Assembly (NCBI GenBank): GCA_023663085.1
Contig: JAMPIB010000005.1
Span: 1 to 64,000 of the forward strand
Source: Ruminococcus sp.
GTDB taxonomy: Bacteria > Bacillota > Clostridia > Lachnospirales > Lachnospiraceae
Direction of reading: 5' to 3'
Length of the DNA: 64,000 nt
A program made the translations under genes and the position numbers. Positions 55,246-63,488 of the stretch are shown piece by piece. Each line of letters begins with the position of its first letter. Position 1 is the first letter of the stretch. Under the pieces are notes generated by a model. The model ran no database searches and had not been told where the DNA came from. It saw only the letters and a list, made by a program, of their open reading frames with translations.

Positions 55246-56262
55246 TTACCTGTCTCGTTTCCCCGCCTCTTTTATATGATACAGGAAAAGATATAACGCC
55301 GGCATATGGGCAAACAGCCCGGTCTTTATCTTATATCCTGTGGAAAGTCCCGCGTATGCCCCCGGCACGCACAGCGCCTGCTTTAACCTGCTGTGGCATA
55401 TTCCGGTATAGCGGCTGTTCTCACGCCGCCCGCAGGCAGGCAGCCCCGCGATCTTCCCAGCCGTGAGCATGATCCCCATGATAAGGAGCGTTGTAGCCTG
55501 TACATAAAGATCTTCTTTGCCATCTATCTCCCGGATCTTATCCCGCGCAATCTCCCAGCAGGTGATCTGATCCATATAACGGGGACTAAAGCGCCTGTTC
55601 ATGGCGCCGTTCGGATTCTGAAAATAACCGTATCCCGGATACGCCGACTCAGCGACCTTTCCAGCCCCGGACAGCACGTCCAGCACAAAGAGCAGGTCTT
55701 CCCCGATAGAAAGCTCCCTGCGGAAACGGACATGCGCTAACGCTTCTTTTTTATATAACTTGCTCCAGCAGCGGCTGTTTCCCTGAAGAACAGCATTTCT
55801 GACATATGTGTCAGGTGTATAAGTCCGCCATTCCACGCCCGCCTGTCCACCATCTTTTCCAACGGCATGTTCCTGCCACTGTGCTTCGCTCTCCCATGTA
55901 AAAAAGCGGCAGCCCGCCATATCGCTTGCCGTCTTCACGATACCTTCATATAAAACATCCAGCATCCTGTCATGCAGTCTGTCATCTGCATCCACAAATG
56001 TCACATAATCGCCGGCGGCCGCCTGCAGACCTGTATTTCGCGCCACCGAAACCCCGTCGTCATTCGTCGTTATCACGCTGATATTATCATACGTTTCCTG
56101 CAACTGCTCACAGACTCTGCCTGTCCCATCCGTAGAACCGTCATTTATAATGATGATCTCCAGATTCCGGTATGTCTGTTTCTCGATACTTTCAATACAG
56201 CCGGAAAGACAGGTTTCTCCGTTATAGACCGGCACGATAACGCTTATCAATGCTTTTTCCAA
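55246..56262 (-). CDS. Glycosyltransferase family 2
   Basis: A 338-residue GT2: ALISVIVPVYNGETCLSGCI at residue 4, IIINDGSTDGTG near 37, TFVDADDRLHD near 90 and RELSIGEDLLFVLDVLSG near 187. The C-terminal part is rich in Gly and Ala with one hydrophobic stretch (MGIMLTAGKIAGL) that could touch the membrane. Two bases separate it from the GT4 gene. One of several GT2 enzymes acting on the repeat unit. Confidence 0.91.
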   Translation of the reverse strand: MEKALISVIVPVYNGETCLSGCIESIEKQTYRNLEIIIINDGSTDGTGRVCEQLQETYDNISVITTNDDGVSVARNTGLQAAAGDYVTFVDADDRLHDRMLDVLYEGIVKTASDMAGCRFFTWESEAQWQEHAVGKDGGQAGVEWRTYTPDTYVRNAVLQGNSRCWSKLYKKEALAHVRFRRELSIGEDLLFVLDVLSGAGKVAESAYPGYGYFQNPNGAMNRRFSPRYMDQITCWEIARDKIREIDGKEDLYVQATTLLIMGIMLTAGKIAGLPACGRRENSRYTGICHSRLKQALCVPGAYAGLSTGYKIKTGLFAHMPALYLFLYHIKEAGKRDR

Positions 56263-56264
56263 TA

Positions 56265-57329
56265 CTATGCCTCCTGCATAAGACCTTCATAGATTTTCAG
56301 CAGTTTTGCCATATTATCCTCTATCGAAAATTCGTTTTCCGCTTTCCGGCGTGCACACTGTCCGAGACGGCTGCACAAATTGGCATCGCCTAAGAGCCTG
56401 AGCAGGACTTTTTCCAGTGTCTGCGTATCCTGCGGCCTTACAAAAAGCCCGGTCACGTCATCCGTTATCATCTCCGGGATCCCGCCCGTCTTAGAAGCCG
56501 CAACTGCACAGGCATAGGCCATTGCCTCCAAAATAGACACCGACTGCCCTTCAAAATAGGATGGCAGTACGAAAATATCACATTCCTGTAAATATCTCTT
56601 CTTTTCTTCCCCGCTGATCCAGCCTAAATCCGTCACATAAGCAGAAAGCGCCGCGGCTTTGTTTTTTAACTTGGCATCCTCCCAGATGCCGCCCAGATAC
56701 AGATGCACGTCTGCATACTGCTTTTGCAGGGCAGGCATGACCGCAAGCAGTTCTTCAATACCTTTCGCCTTACACAGTCTGCCCAGAAAAAGTATCTTAT
56801 GGAGACCGTATTGTTTCTCTATCTGCTGCGGGATGCGGATGGAGTCCGGGAAAACGATGATCTTTCCTTCTTCGATCAGCGTGGCGAAGAAGGACTTCCA
56901 GGCCGAACCGAGTACGAGAAATACATCTCCCATGGAAAGGACTTTCTGTACGCGCCGCCTGCCGCTTTCTGACAACTCTTTATGATAAAACTCCTCAAAA
57001 TTCCCGCCATGCTGGTGAATGATTATTTTTTTATGAAAAAAATGCGCCGTCCGGATAAACAGAGATTTCCGGTAATAACTGGAATCCGAAGCCATATTCA
57101 CATGCACGATATCATAAGCGGAGAGTCTGACCAGAAAAAGAAGATAGGCTTTCAGCGCCTGTAACAGCTTCTTTATCTTCGAGCCTTCCACCATCGTAGC
57201 GATATAACATAACTCCACCATACGGTCAAGACCGGCATCATAGTAATTATTCACGACCCCCGATATCCCGCCGTGAACGCTGCGGGCCGGGCCGATCATC
57301 AACACTTTGGGCTTTTTTTCCGTAACCAT
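56265..57329 (-). CDS. Glycosyltransferase family 4 (GT-B)
   Basis: A 354-residue GT4: KVLMIGPARSVHGGISGVVN at residue 8, IIIHQHGGNFEEFYH near 100, HKILFLGRLCKAKGIEELLA near 178, and the donor site FVLPSYFEGQSVSILEAMAY near 252. The start codon follows the stop of the initiating transferase gene with no gap, so it may add the second sugar of the repeat unit. No unusual feature. Confidence 0.92.
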   Translation of the reverse strand: MVTEKKPKVLMIGPARSVHGGISGVVNNYYDAGLDRMVELCYIATMVEGSKIKKLLQALKAYLLFLVRLSAYDIVHVNMASDSSYYRKSLFIRTAHFFHKKIIIHQHGGNFEEFYHKELSESGRRRVQKVLSMGDVFLVLGSAWKSFFATLIEEGKIIVFPDSIRIPQQIEKQYGLHKILFLGRLCKAKGIEELLAVMPALQKQYADVHLYLGGIWEDAKLKNKAAALSAYVTDLGWISGEEKKRYLQECDIFVLPSYFEGQSVSILEAMAYACAVAASKTGGIPEMITDDVTGLFVRPQDTQTLEKVLLRLLGDANLCSRLGQCARRKAENEFSIEDNMAKLLKIYEGLMQEA

Positions 57330-58742
57330 CTATTTTGAACCTTTCCCCGTCAGAACGACCCACACGGTCTGCACCAGTATCTTGATATCCAGACCCAGCG
57401 TCCAGTTATCAATATATTCCAGATCATATTTGACCACATCATCAAAATCGACGATCTCGCTGCGCCCGCTGATCTGCCACAGGCCGGTCAGTCCCGGCGT
57501 CATACTGATGCGCCTCCTGTAATGAGAATTGTATTTTTCAAATTCATCTTCCGTCGGCGGCCTTGTCCCGACCAGACTCATATCGCCTTTTACAATATTA
57601 AAAAACTGCGGCAGTTCGTCGATGCTCGTCTTACGGATGAATTTCCCTACTTTGGTGATACGCGGGTCATTTTCCATCTTAAACATCAATCCCTGCATTT
57701 CGTTTAACGATTCCAGTTCCTTCTTACGCGCTTCAGCATCCATGTACATGGAGCGGAATTTATATATTTTAAAGCGTCTGCCGTTCTTGCCGATACGGGT
57801 CTGTGCAAATAACACCGGCCCCGGAGAGTCTATCTTGATCGCCAGCGCCACAAACGGCGTTATCACAATCGTAATAACCAGACCAACCAGTCCGCCCGCG
57901 ATGTCGATCAGACGCTTTATCATCATCCTTCGGTAGTCAAAGTGATTGATAGAATAGGTAACGACCGTATAACCGGCAAATTTCCCGACCCGGATCTCCT
58001 TCTGCGGTCTGTCTATGATATCAATGTTAAAATGACAGGCTATGCCCATGGATTCCAGATCATAGATGATATGCTTCACATACTCATTGTCTTCATCCGG
58101 CAGATTGATGAACACTTCATCAAGCGGCATCTGTCTGGCCATTTCCAGCATATCCTCCCTGCCTGCCGTCACTTTTATGCCATCGATGATAACGCCCCTC
58201 CTGTCGGCATCCACACAGGCTAAGGCCACAATTTCGTATTCGATATCCAGATTCTGCCGCAGGCGGCTGATGGTTTTTTGTAAGACCGCATCTTTGGCTA
58301 TGACCATGATCTTTACGACATTAGACTGCGCCGTAAAGTAAGCCCGCAGTACTTTTTTCATAAAAAGGCGTACCAGCCAGACGACGATAAGGTCAAAGAC
58401 GGTAAAATAGCCCCATACGCTTCGGGAAAACAATTCTCCGCGCCGGATCATGAACAGAAAACTGGCTATCGCCAGCGCCATGAAGATATTGAACTTTAAT
58501 ACCGCCATAAATTCCACGAATATGCCGCGTTTGATAAAATCCCGGTTCCAGTCGAGCAGAAAGCTGTAGATCGTGCAGAACAACAAAAAACAGATGTAGA
58601 CCAGAAAATGGATCTCCGGTTCCATGACTCTGCTGAATTTACCGTAACGTATTAAAATGGCGATGATATAAGAGACCGTTATGCTGAGCAGATCCGCGAA
58701 TAACAGCAGATAGCTCTCTACGATAGTTTTTTTACGGTTCAT
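57330..58742 (-). CDS. Polyprenyl-phosphate sugar-1-phosphate transferase, initiating enzyme (WbaP/CpsE type)
   Basis: A 470-residue protein: four or five helices in residues 1-135, a Rossmann-like segment near 145-245, a helix near 285, then the catalytic bacterial sugar transferase domain with SPGPVLFAQTRIGKNGRRFK near 315, YKFRSMYMDAE, TSIDELPQFFNIVKGDMSLV near 385 and TPGLTGLWQISGR near 425. It places a sugar-1-phosphate on undecaprenyl phosphate and so begins the repeat unit. It is preceded by a good promoter-like site. Confidence 0.95.
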   Translation of the reverse strand: MNRKKTIVESYLLLFADLLSITVSYIIAILIRYGKFSRVMEPEIHFLVYICFLLFCTIYSFLLDWNRDFIKRGIFVEFMAVLKFNIFMALAIASFLFMIRRGELFSRSVWGYFTVFDLIVVWLVRLFMKKVLRAYFTAQSNVVKIMVIAKDAVLQKTISRLRQNLDIEYEIVALACVDADRRGVIIDGIKVTAGREDMLEMARQMPLDEVFINLPDEDNEYVKHIIYDLESMGIACHFNIDIIDRPQKEIRVGKFAGYTVVTYSINHFDYRRMMIKRLIDIAGGLVGLVITIVITPFVALAIKIDSPGPVLFAQTRIGKNGRRFKIYKFRSMYMDAEARKKELESLNEMQGLMFKMENDPRITKVGKFIRKTSIDELPQFFNIVKGDMSLVGTRPPTEDEFEKYNSHYRRRISMTPGLTGLWQISGRSEIVDFDDVVKYDLEYIDNWTLGLDIKILVQTVWVVLTGKGSK

Positions 58743-58787
58743 AACGCCTGTTATCCTTTCTCCTGATCCATTACCATACTTCCCTAA

Positions 58788-58816
58788 ATGTTACCATGCC
58801 ATGAAGCGGCGGTCAA
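58788..58816 (-). promoter_or_regulatory. Sigma-A-like promoter ahead of the initiating transferase gene
   Basis: TTGACC (58811-58816), 17 bases, TAACAT (58788-58793) on the minus strand; five and four of six matches. The -35 box contains the stop codon of the gene upstream. Transcription would begin near 58781, some 40 bases before the ATG at 58742, which has AGGAGAAAGG ahead of it. Confidence 0.5.
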
Positions 58817-60054
58817 GTTTTCGCCTCTTCCTTCGTCATATATGCCCCCATCATCATGAGCAGGAAGTTCCTGCCGATATAAATGGAAAACAGATGCGCC
58901 TCCATTATCGTATAAACCGCCAGAACAACGAATATCACCAGCCCGAAGGCGTCTCTTTTTTGATAAAAGCGCCACAGCAGGAGCAGACAGGCCATACAAT
59001 ACAAAATACCCGGTATCACGCCGTAACGGTAGAACAGTTTCACCCAGCCCATATCAAAATAATAGGACATATGCGCTGGCGCAGAAAAGGCTGACCAGGT
59101 TTCCAGCGAGCCATCGTTATCCTCGGAATCGGTGAGCGAAATGATACGGCCGTTAAAATGTTCATCTATCCACAAAAGTCCCACCACATGGTCGTCTATT
59201 TCCATATCCTGCTGGCCGTATTCAAATTGCGGATCCCCGTAATAGGTCTGCCGCCACATAGCCTCCCGTACCCGCGGCGCATTCGCCGCCGCATCCACGG
59301 AAAAAGCCAGACAGCATAAAAACAACGCGCCCCCGCAGAGATAGATAAATTTTTTCTCCCGCAGGCGCCCGCAGTACGTTACCAGAAAAGTCCCCGCCAG
59401 CAGCGCGCTCGTACAGAGCATGGCCGTCTTGGAATCCGTGAGCAGATAAAGACCGGCATTTAATAACATCAAAAACAGGTAACTATACCATTTCATCCAT
59501 CCGGAAAATACATAGATCCCTAACGCGGTCAGCATAAGAAACATGCAGGAGAGCGCGTTCGGATGCCCCATTCCCAGCGTATAACGCGTCTCTTCCACGC
59601 CGATCCTGTGCAGTGCGTCAAATTCCCTTCCGTAATCCATGGAAAGGCTCGCCGCACCATAAATACCCGTCACCGCCAGAAAGACAATGACCATACATCC
59701 CGCCAGTGTCACATAAAAAGCATAGCGCAGCATCTGCTTTAACGATAATCCCTTGCAGGCCGCCACAAAAGTCACGACACGTATCACGTCGTTTTTTCCC
59801 GTGACCCGGTAGGAGATCAACGAAACGACTCCCAGAAACAGATAGACGCCGATTTCCCGAAACGTATACTCCGTAGCCAGCACCTTTAACAGAAAAAGTA
59901 CAAACGTCAGGCGGAAAAGCTGGCCTTCGAGGGGATTTATGTAGTTGCTCTTATCAACGATGACCATAACCAGTTCGATGGTCAGACCGATATAGAAGAG
60001 AAGCTGGGGAACGTTCTTTTCCCACAGTTTATCCCGAAATCTACGGATTTTCAC
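58813..60054 (-). CDS. Wzy-like polymerase / O-antigen ligase-type membrane protein
   Basis: A 413-residue protein with about ten helices, two of them near 50-75 and several between 160 and 245, and a large outer loop near 255-330 that holds acidic residues (QFEYGQQDMEIDD). The segment GHPNALSCMFLMLTALGI near 165 resembles the GHPNxxG segment of Wzy/ligase proteins. It likely joins repeat units on the outer face. Its own gap upstream (60055-60111) is filled by a 14-base tandem repeat. It is the first of two polymerase-like genes. Confidence 0.8.
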   Translation of the reverse strand: MKIRRFRDKLWEKNVPQLLFYIGLTIELVMVIVDKSNYINPLEGQLFRLTFVLFLLKVLATEYTFREIGVYLFLGVVSLISYRVTGKNDVIRVVTFVAACKGLSLKQMLRYAFYVTLAGCMVIVFLAVTGIYGAASLSMDYGREFDALHRIGVEETRYTLGMGHPNALSCMFLMLTALGIYVFSGWMKWYSYLFLMLLNAGLYLLTDSKTAMLCTSALLAGTFLVTYCGRLREKKFIYLCGGALFLCCLAFSVDAAANAPRVREAMWRQTYYGDPQFEYGQQDMEIDDHVVGLLWIDEHFNGRIISLTDSEDNDGSLETWSAFSAPAHMSYYFDMGWVKLFYRYGVIPGILYCMACLLLLWRFYQKRDAFGLVIFVVLAVYTIMEAHLFSIYIGRNFLLMMMGAYMTKEEAKT

Positions 60055-60070
60055 CTGTTTTTGTCCTTTC

Positions 60071-60118
60071 TATCTGTGAATATTTATCTGTGAATATTTA
60101 TCTGTGAATGATTATCTG
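60071..60118. repeat. Tandem 14-base repeat in an intergenic gap
   Basis: Three copies of TATCTGTGAATATT (the third ends GAT) plus a partial fourth, just upstream of the Wzy-like gene and touching the stop codon of the GT17 gene. Confidence 0.85.
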
Positions 60119-61050
60119 AAACCTCTCACGACTTTCCCATACACCTTACGGAGCATCTGCCTAAGCGCCAGTTCACACTTCTTGCAGGCAATCCACCCCT
60201 TACTGACTTTCGGCGCCAGCAGATACTCATATTCCTGCATATTTTCCCGCAGATACGCCGGATAAGTCTCGTCGATCTCCACTCTGACAAACTGCGCGTT
60301 CCTGTCGAAAATATCTTCTCCGCATAACAGCCTGTCTACTGCCTCTTTTAAATAACGGGGTTTATTATATTCCTGATGCGCCGCGGCCTGCACTTTCTCA
60401 CCGATACGCCGGGAAACATCCTTTTCCCCGCTCCCGCCCATATAACCGAAATGCCAGCCGCCATCTGCGACCCGGATGCTGGCGGGATCAAGTGGAGAAA
60501 CTTCCCGCAGATATACAATGCCCTCCTGCGGCAGATTTCCGAAACTGCATACCTTTGTCCCCAGCCACTGTTTCTTCGTAACACCGGGAAATTCGCCGGT
60601 GATGGAAAGCAGATTGCCGGATATCTCTTCCATATTCAGGAAACAGTAAAACATCCTCTGCGCAAAGTGGTATATTTTAGAATCGTCAAAATCCGAGAGT
60701 ACTTCCATTAATACTCTGGGATTGGGTATCTCATCCACATCACTGAAAATAACGATATCGTCCGCCTTACATTCTCCCATGGCCCGGATCAACTGGTTTT
60801 TCTGGAATTTGTCGCGCTCATGTGTCGTCACCCCGCTCATCGGCGAATCCTCCACCGCCACATAAAGTATCTTATCTGCAAACTCCGCGAACAGTTCCCG
60901 GTTCCCAGCAAAAACCAGCGGTTTCGGTTCGCCGGAAAATGTCACCGACGCCTCTTCTATTACAAACTTATCCACATAGGGCGCCATAATGTGCATACGC
61001 AGTTTTAGGATATCCAGTTCATTAAAAAAAGGAATACAATCATATATCAT
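60112..61050 (-). CDS. Glycosyltransferase family 17-like
   Basis: A 312-residue protein: MIYDCIPFFNELDILKLRMH at the start, VDKFVIEEASVTFSGEPKPL near 28, DIVIFSDVDEIPNPRVLMEV near 97 with the DVD metal site, and WHFGYMGGSG near 195. These motifs are those of GT17, known for eukaryotic bisecting GlcNAc-transferase (MGAT3) and for bacterial relatives in capsule loci. It probably adds a beta-linked GlcNAc or related sugar. No signal or membrane segment. Confidence 0.88.
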   Translation of the reverse strand: MIYDCIPFFNELDILKLRMHIMAPYVDKFVIEEASVTFSGEPKPLVFAGNRELFAEFADKILYVAVEDSPMSGVTTHERDKFQKNQLIRAMGECKADDIVIFSDVDEIPNPRVLMEVLSDFDDSKIYHFAQRMFYCFLNMEEISGNLLSITGEFPGVTKKQWLGTKVCSFGNLPQEGIVYLREVSPLDPASIRVADGGWHFGYMGGSGEKDVSRRIGEKVQAAAHQEYNKPRYLKEAVDRLLCGEDIFDRNAQFVRVEIDETYPAYLRENMQEYEYLLAPKVSKGWIACKKCELALRQMLRKVYGKVVRGFR

Positions 61051-61071
61051 AATCCGCTACCTGTATCTTTC

Positions 61072-61830
61072 TTATGGTCTGCGGCTGCGCCGCCAGAATA
61101 AAAACGGTCTGATGCAGTCTTTCATCTTTCGCCATCTGCGTTTCCACGGATTGAAAAAACGCGGATACTGCGCATTGCGTCCCCGCCACTTATGGAACAG
61201 GAACGGTTTCTCGATCTCCATGATCTCCGGGATCATATGCTCATGTCCGAAATATCTGGCCGTTTCGATCGGCGCAAAACGCATACCGGCTTCTTCTATC
61301 ACATTCTTGTATTTACAGCAGAGAAAAGTATCTTCGTTATAATTGCCATCTTCCATCTTCTCCCATGGCAGATGCGCCTGCCTGGGAAACTCCAACAGTC
61401 TTTTACTGCGGATGGAAACGCTGTTGCCGACCCTGCAGATCTCGCCTTTGGCGTCCCGGTAGGCATAGTCGTTTGTCGGCAGCGGCCACGGCGAACCAAT
61501 ATAATCATAATCCAGAAATTCCTCCCGCCAGCTCTCCGGATGCACCACGAAACCATCGTAATGCACTAACAGAACATAATCCGTATCAATGTAATCGGCC
61601 AGTTCATAGACCATTTTATAATTAAAAGCGTCGATATCAGACAGTTTCGAGGTGTGTTTATAATGTATCTCCTTTGGCAGAAACAACGGTTTTCTGTGCG
61701 TGATCAGAACTACTTCACCAAAATCTATGCCCCGCATACTGTATTCTAACGCCTTTATCGTCTCATATAGATTGACACTCGTCATCGCCGCCAGCGTGAC
61801 ATTCGGAAGCTGCAATTTATTTGATCCCAT
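61072..61830 (-). CDS. DUF5672-family protein, probable glycosyltransferase
   Basis: A 252-residue soluble protein: LPNVTLAAMTSVNLYETIKA at residue 8, FGEVVLITHR near 38, YVLLVHYDGFVVHPESWREE near 83, YDYIGSPWPLP near 110, and IRSKRLLEFPR near 138 followed by NEDTFLCCKYKN. The pattern corresponds to DUF5672, whose members look like GT-A transferases with the DG pair as metal site. Function not proven. It stands in pair with the GT17 gene (21-base gap). Confidence 0.8.
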   Translation of the reverse strand: MGSNKLQLPNVTLAAMTSVNLYETIKALEYSMRGIDFGEVVLITHRKPLFLPKEIHYKHTSKLSDIDAFNYKMVYELADYIDTDYVLLVHYDGFVVHPESWREEFLDYDYIGSPWPLPTNDYAYRDAKGEICRVGNSVSIRSKRLLEFPRQAHLPWEKMEDGNYNEDTFLCCKYKNVIEEAGMRFAPIETARYFGHEHMIPEIMEIEKPFLFHKWRGRNAQYPRFFNPWKRRWRKMKDCIRPFLFWRRSRRP

Positions 61831-61860
61831 TTTTTCTTTCCCCTGACTTTACAATGTTAT

Positions 61861-61880
61861 ATAATAACATGCGTTATTAT
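61861..61880. promoter_or_regulatory. Perfect 8-base inverted repeat with 4-base centre
   Basis: ATAATAAC-ATGC-GTTATTAT in the gap between two genes, overlapping a perfect TATAAT on the minus strand (61876-61881), but with no good -35 box. A second, overlapping inverted repeat ATGTTAT-ATA-ATAACAT lies at 61854-61870. It could be an operator; it is too AT-rich and lacks a T tract on one side only, so a terminator is less likely. Confidence 0.35.
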
Positions 61881-61883
61881 ATT

Positions 61884-63488
61884 CTACTGTGACGCCTCTT
61901 CGCGAAGCCTGACCGAATCTTTATGATAATAAGCGGCAACCGCCAGATTCAGCCAGTATCCTTCTTCTTCTGTCAGATCTTCAAAAGCAAACAGCGCGGG
62001 CTTTGCAGAAAACGGTTCCAGTATGACTTCCCGGACAGAGGCATCCACATACAGTTCATGCCGCTCCATTGCCTGCGCATAATAGGTCTGCGCCTCGCCT
62101 TTGGCCAGAGAACGCAGCGCGGAAATGCCCGTATACGTATTCTTATCTCCCGTCATGATCCATATGATAAAAACAAGCGCAAGCACCGCCATCGTCAGCA
62201 CATTTCCCGTCTTATCCAGAAAACCGCCAAAGAGAGCGCCGGCGGAAGTGCCCTGCTCGATCTGTTCCGCCTGTTCTGTCCGGTCTTCCTGCTTTGTCCG
62301 CTCCGCCGCCTCTTTATGGCTGTTCCAGCCAAACCAGTATATCGTCAGCATGAACAGACAAAGGTAATAGACCATCTGGATAATATTATCCACTCTGGAA
62401 ACCCCGGCCGTACCCATCGCATACAGAGTCGGCGTAAACATTGCCGCCAGAACACAGAAGGCCCCCAATGTCACCCATACAGGATAGCGAAAAGAACCGG
62501 CAGCCCGTGCGGCGATCCGCCGGAAAACCGGCAGCAGGGCGATCCACATCATAATCGTAAACACATTCGTCCAGCGGATGATAAAAACAACGGCATAGTA
62601 AAACGATAAAATAACGGCTGTTATTGGCGAGTAGGTGGCCTCCAGTTGAGTACTCGCCCGCATTCCGTTTCCCGGAGCCAGAATATTGCACAAAAATCCT
62701 GCCGTAAAAAGCAGATATGGCAACAGTACATAAACGGTTTTCTTTCTTCTGGTCAAAAAGGTAAAAAGGAGCATTGCCAATAATAAGATCTCCGCCTGCA
62801 GCCCCGTCACCAGATTGCCGCCGCCAACGATCACCGCAATGACCGACGCCGCGGCCGCCTTCCCAAACGGCCGGCCCTTTTTTTCAGACCAGATGCAGGC
62901 GGAGACAAGCGTCAACGTAAAAAACAAAAGCGATTCCATAAAGATATAATGGATCGCGCCGTTATACCAGTAAATCCCCTCAAAAGGAGCCTCCATTATC
63001 TGATAATACATAAAAAGCAGCATAAGCAACACAAAAGATACCCATTTTTTCCCACAGCCGAGCCAATGTATCAGAAGCTGTCTTCCCAGCAAAAAAACGG
63101 ATACCGCGAACAGACCGATGGTAATGATTGGTACGATAAAGGCGGCTTCATAATAAAAGTTCATCGGACACATCGCCATAAGAAAGCAGGAGGCATAAGT
63201 TCCCTGCCAGATCTGATACGCCGTCTTTACCTGCTCTGACGCCGCCTGCACGGCCTGCATAAAGGAGCCTGTCGCCACCCAGGCATCATGCACCGGCACG
63301 CCGTAATTATAATCGTCAATACACATGACGCTGTATCTGCCGAGTATCAGAACCGGCAGAATGGATAACAGGAACAGGATGAGCGCACCGATTGTCATTT
63401 TTCGCTCAGAGATCTTGTTTATAGCAGTAAGCAGCCTGTCTCCGCACTGTTTCAAAAATGCGGTCATCTTCCGATCAGTTTTCTGCAT
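61884..63488 (-). CDS. DUF6056-like multi-spanning membrane protein
   Basis: About 534 residues from the ATG at 63488; another ATG at 63467 overlaps the upstream stop as ATGA, and the choice is open. Twelve or so helices begin near residue 30. The first outer loop SVMCIDDYNYGVPVHDAW near 55 has the acidic pair, followed by QIWQGTYASCFLMAM near 95, which matches the DDY...WQG pattern of DUF6056 and GT-C-type proteins. A stretch rich in Glu, Gln and Thr near 405-425 is in a loop. Probably a lipid-linked-sugar-dependent transferase, by analogy only. Confidence 0.68.
   Translation of the reverse strand: MQKTDRKMTAFLKQCGDRLLTAINKISERKMTIGALILFLLSILPVLILGRYSVMCIDDYNYGVPVHDAWVATGSFMQAVQAASEQVKTAYQIWQGTYASCFLMAMCPMNFYYEAAFIVPIITIGLFAVSVFLLGRQLLIHWLGCGKKWVSFVLLMLLFMYYQIMEAPFEGIYWYNGAIHYIFMESLLFFTLTLVSACIWSEKKGRPFGKAAAASVIAVIVGGGNLVTGLQAEILLLAMLLFTFLTRRKKTVYVLLPYLLFTAGFLCNILAPGNGMRASTQLEATYSPITAVILSFYYAVVFIIRWTNVFTIMMWIALLPVFRRIAARAAGSFRYPVWVTLGAFCVLAAMFTPTLYAMGTAGVSRVDNIIQMVYYLCLFMLTIYWFGWNSHKEAAERTKQEDRTEQAEQIEQGTSAGALFGGFLDKTGNVLTMAVLALVFIIWIMTGDKNTYTGISALRSLAKGEAQTYYAQAMERHELYVDASVREVILEPFSAKPALFAFEDLTEEEGYWLNLAVAAYYHKDSVRLREEASQ

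Noticed and set aside
61923-62609. Plus-strand open frame of 228 codons
   Set aside because: Antisense to the DUF6056-like membrane protein; basic, low-quality composition.
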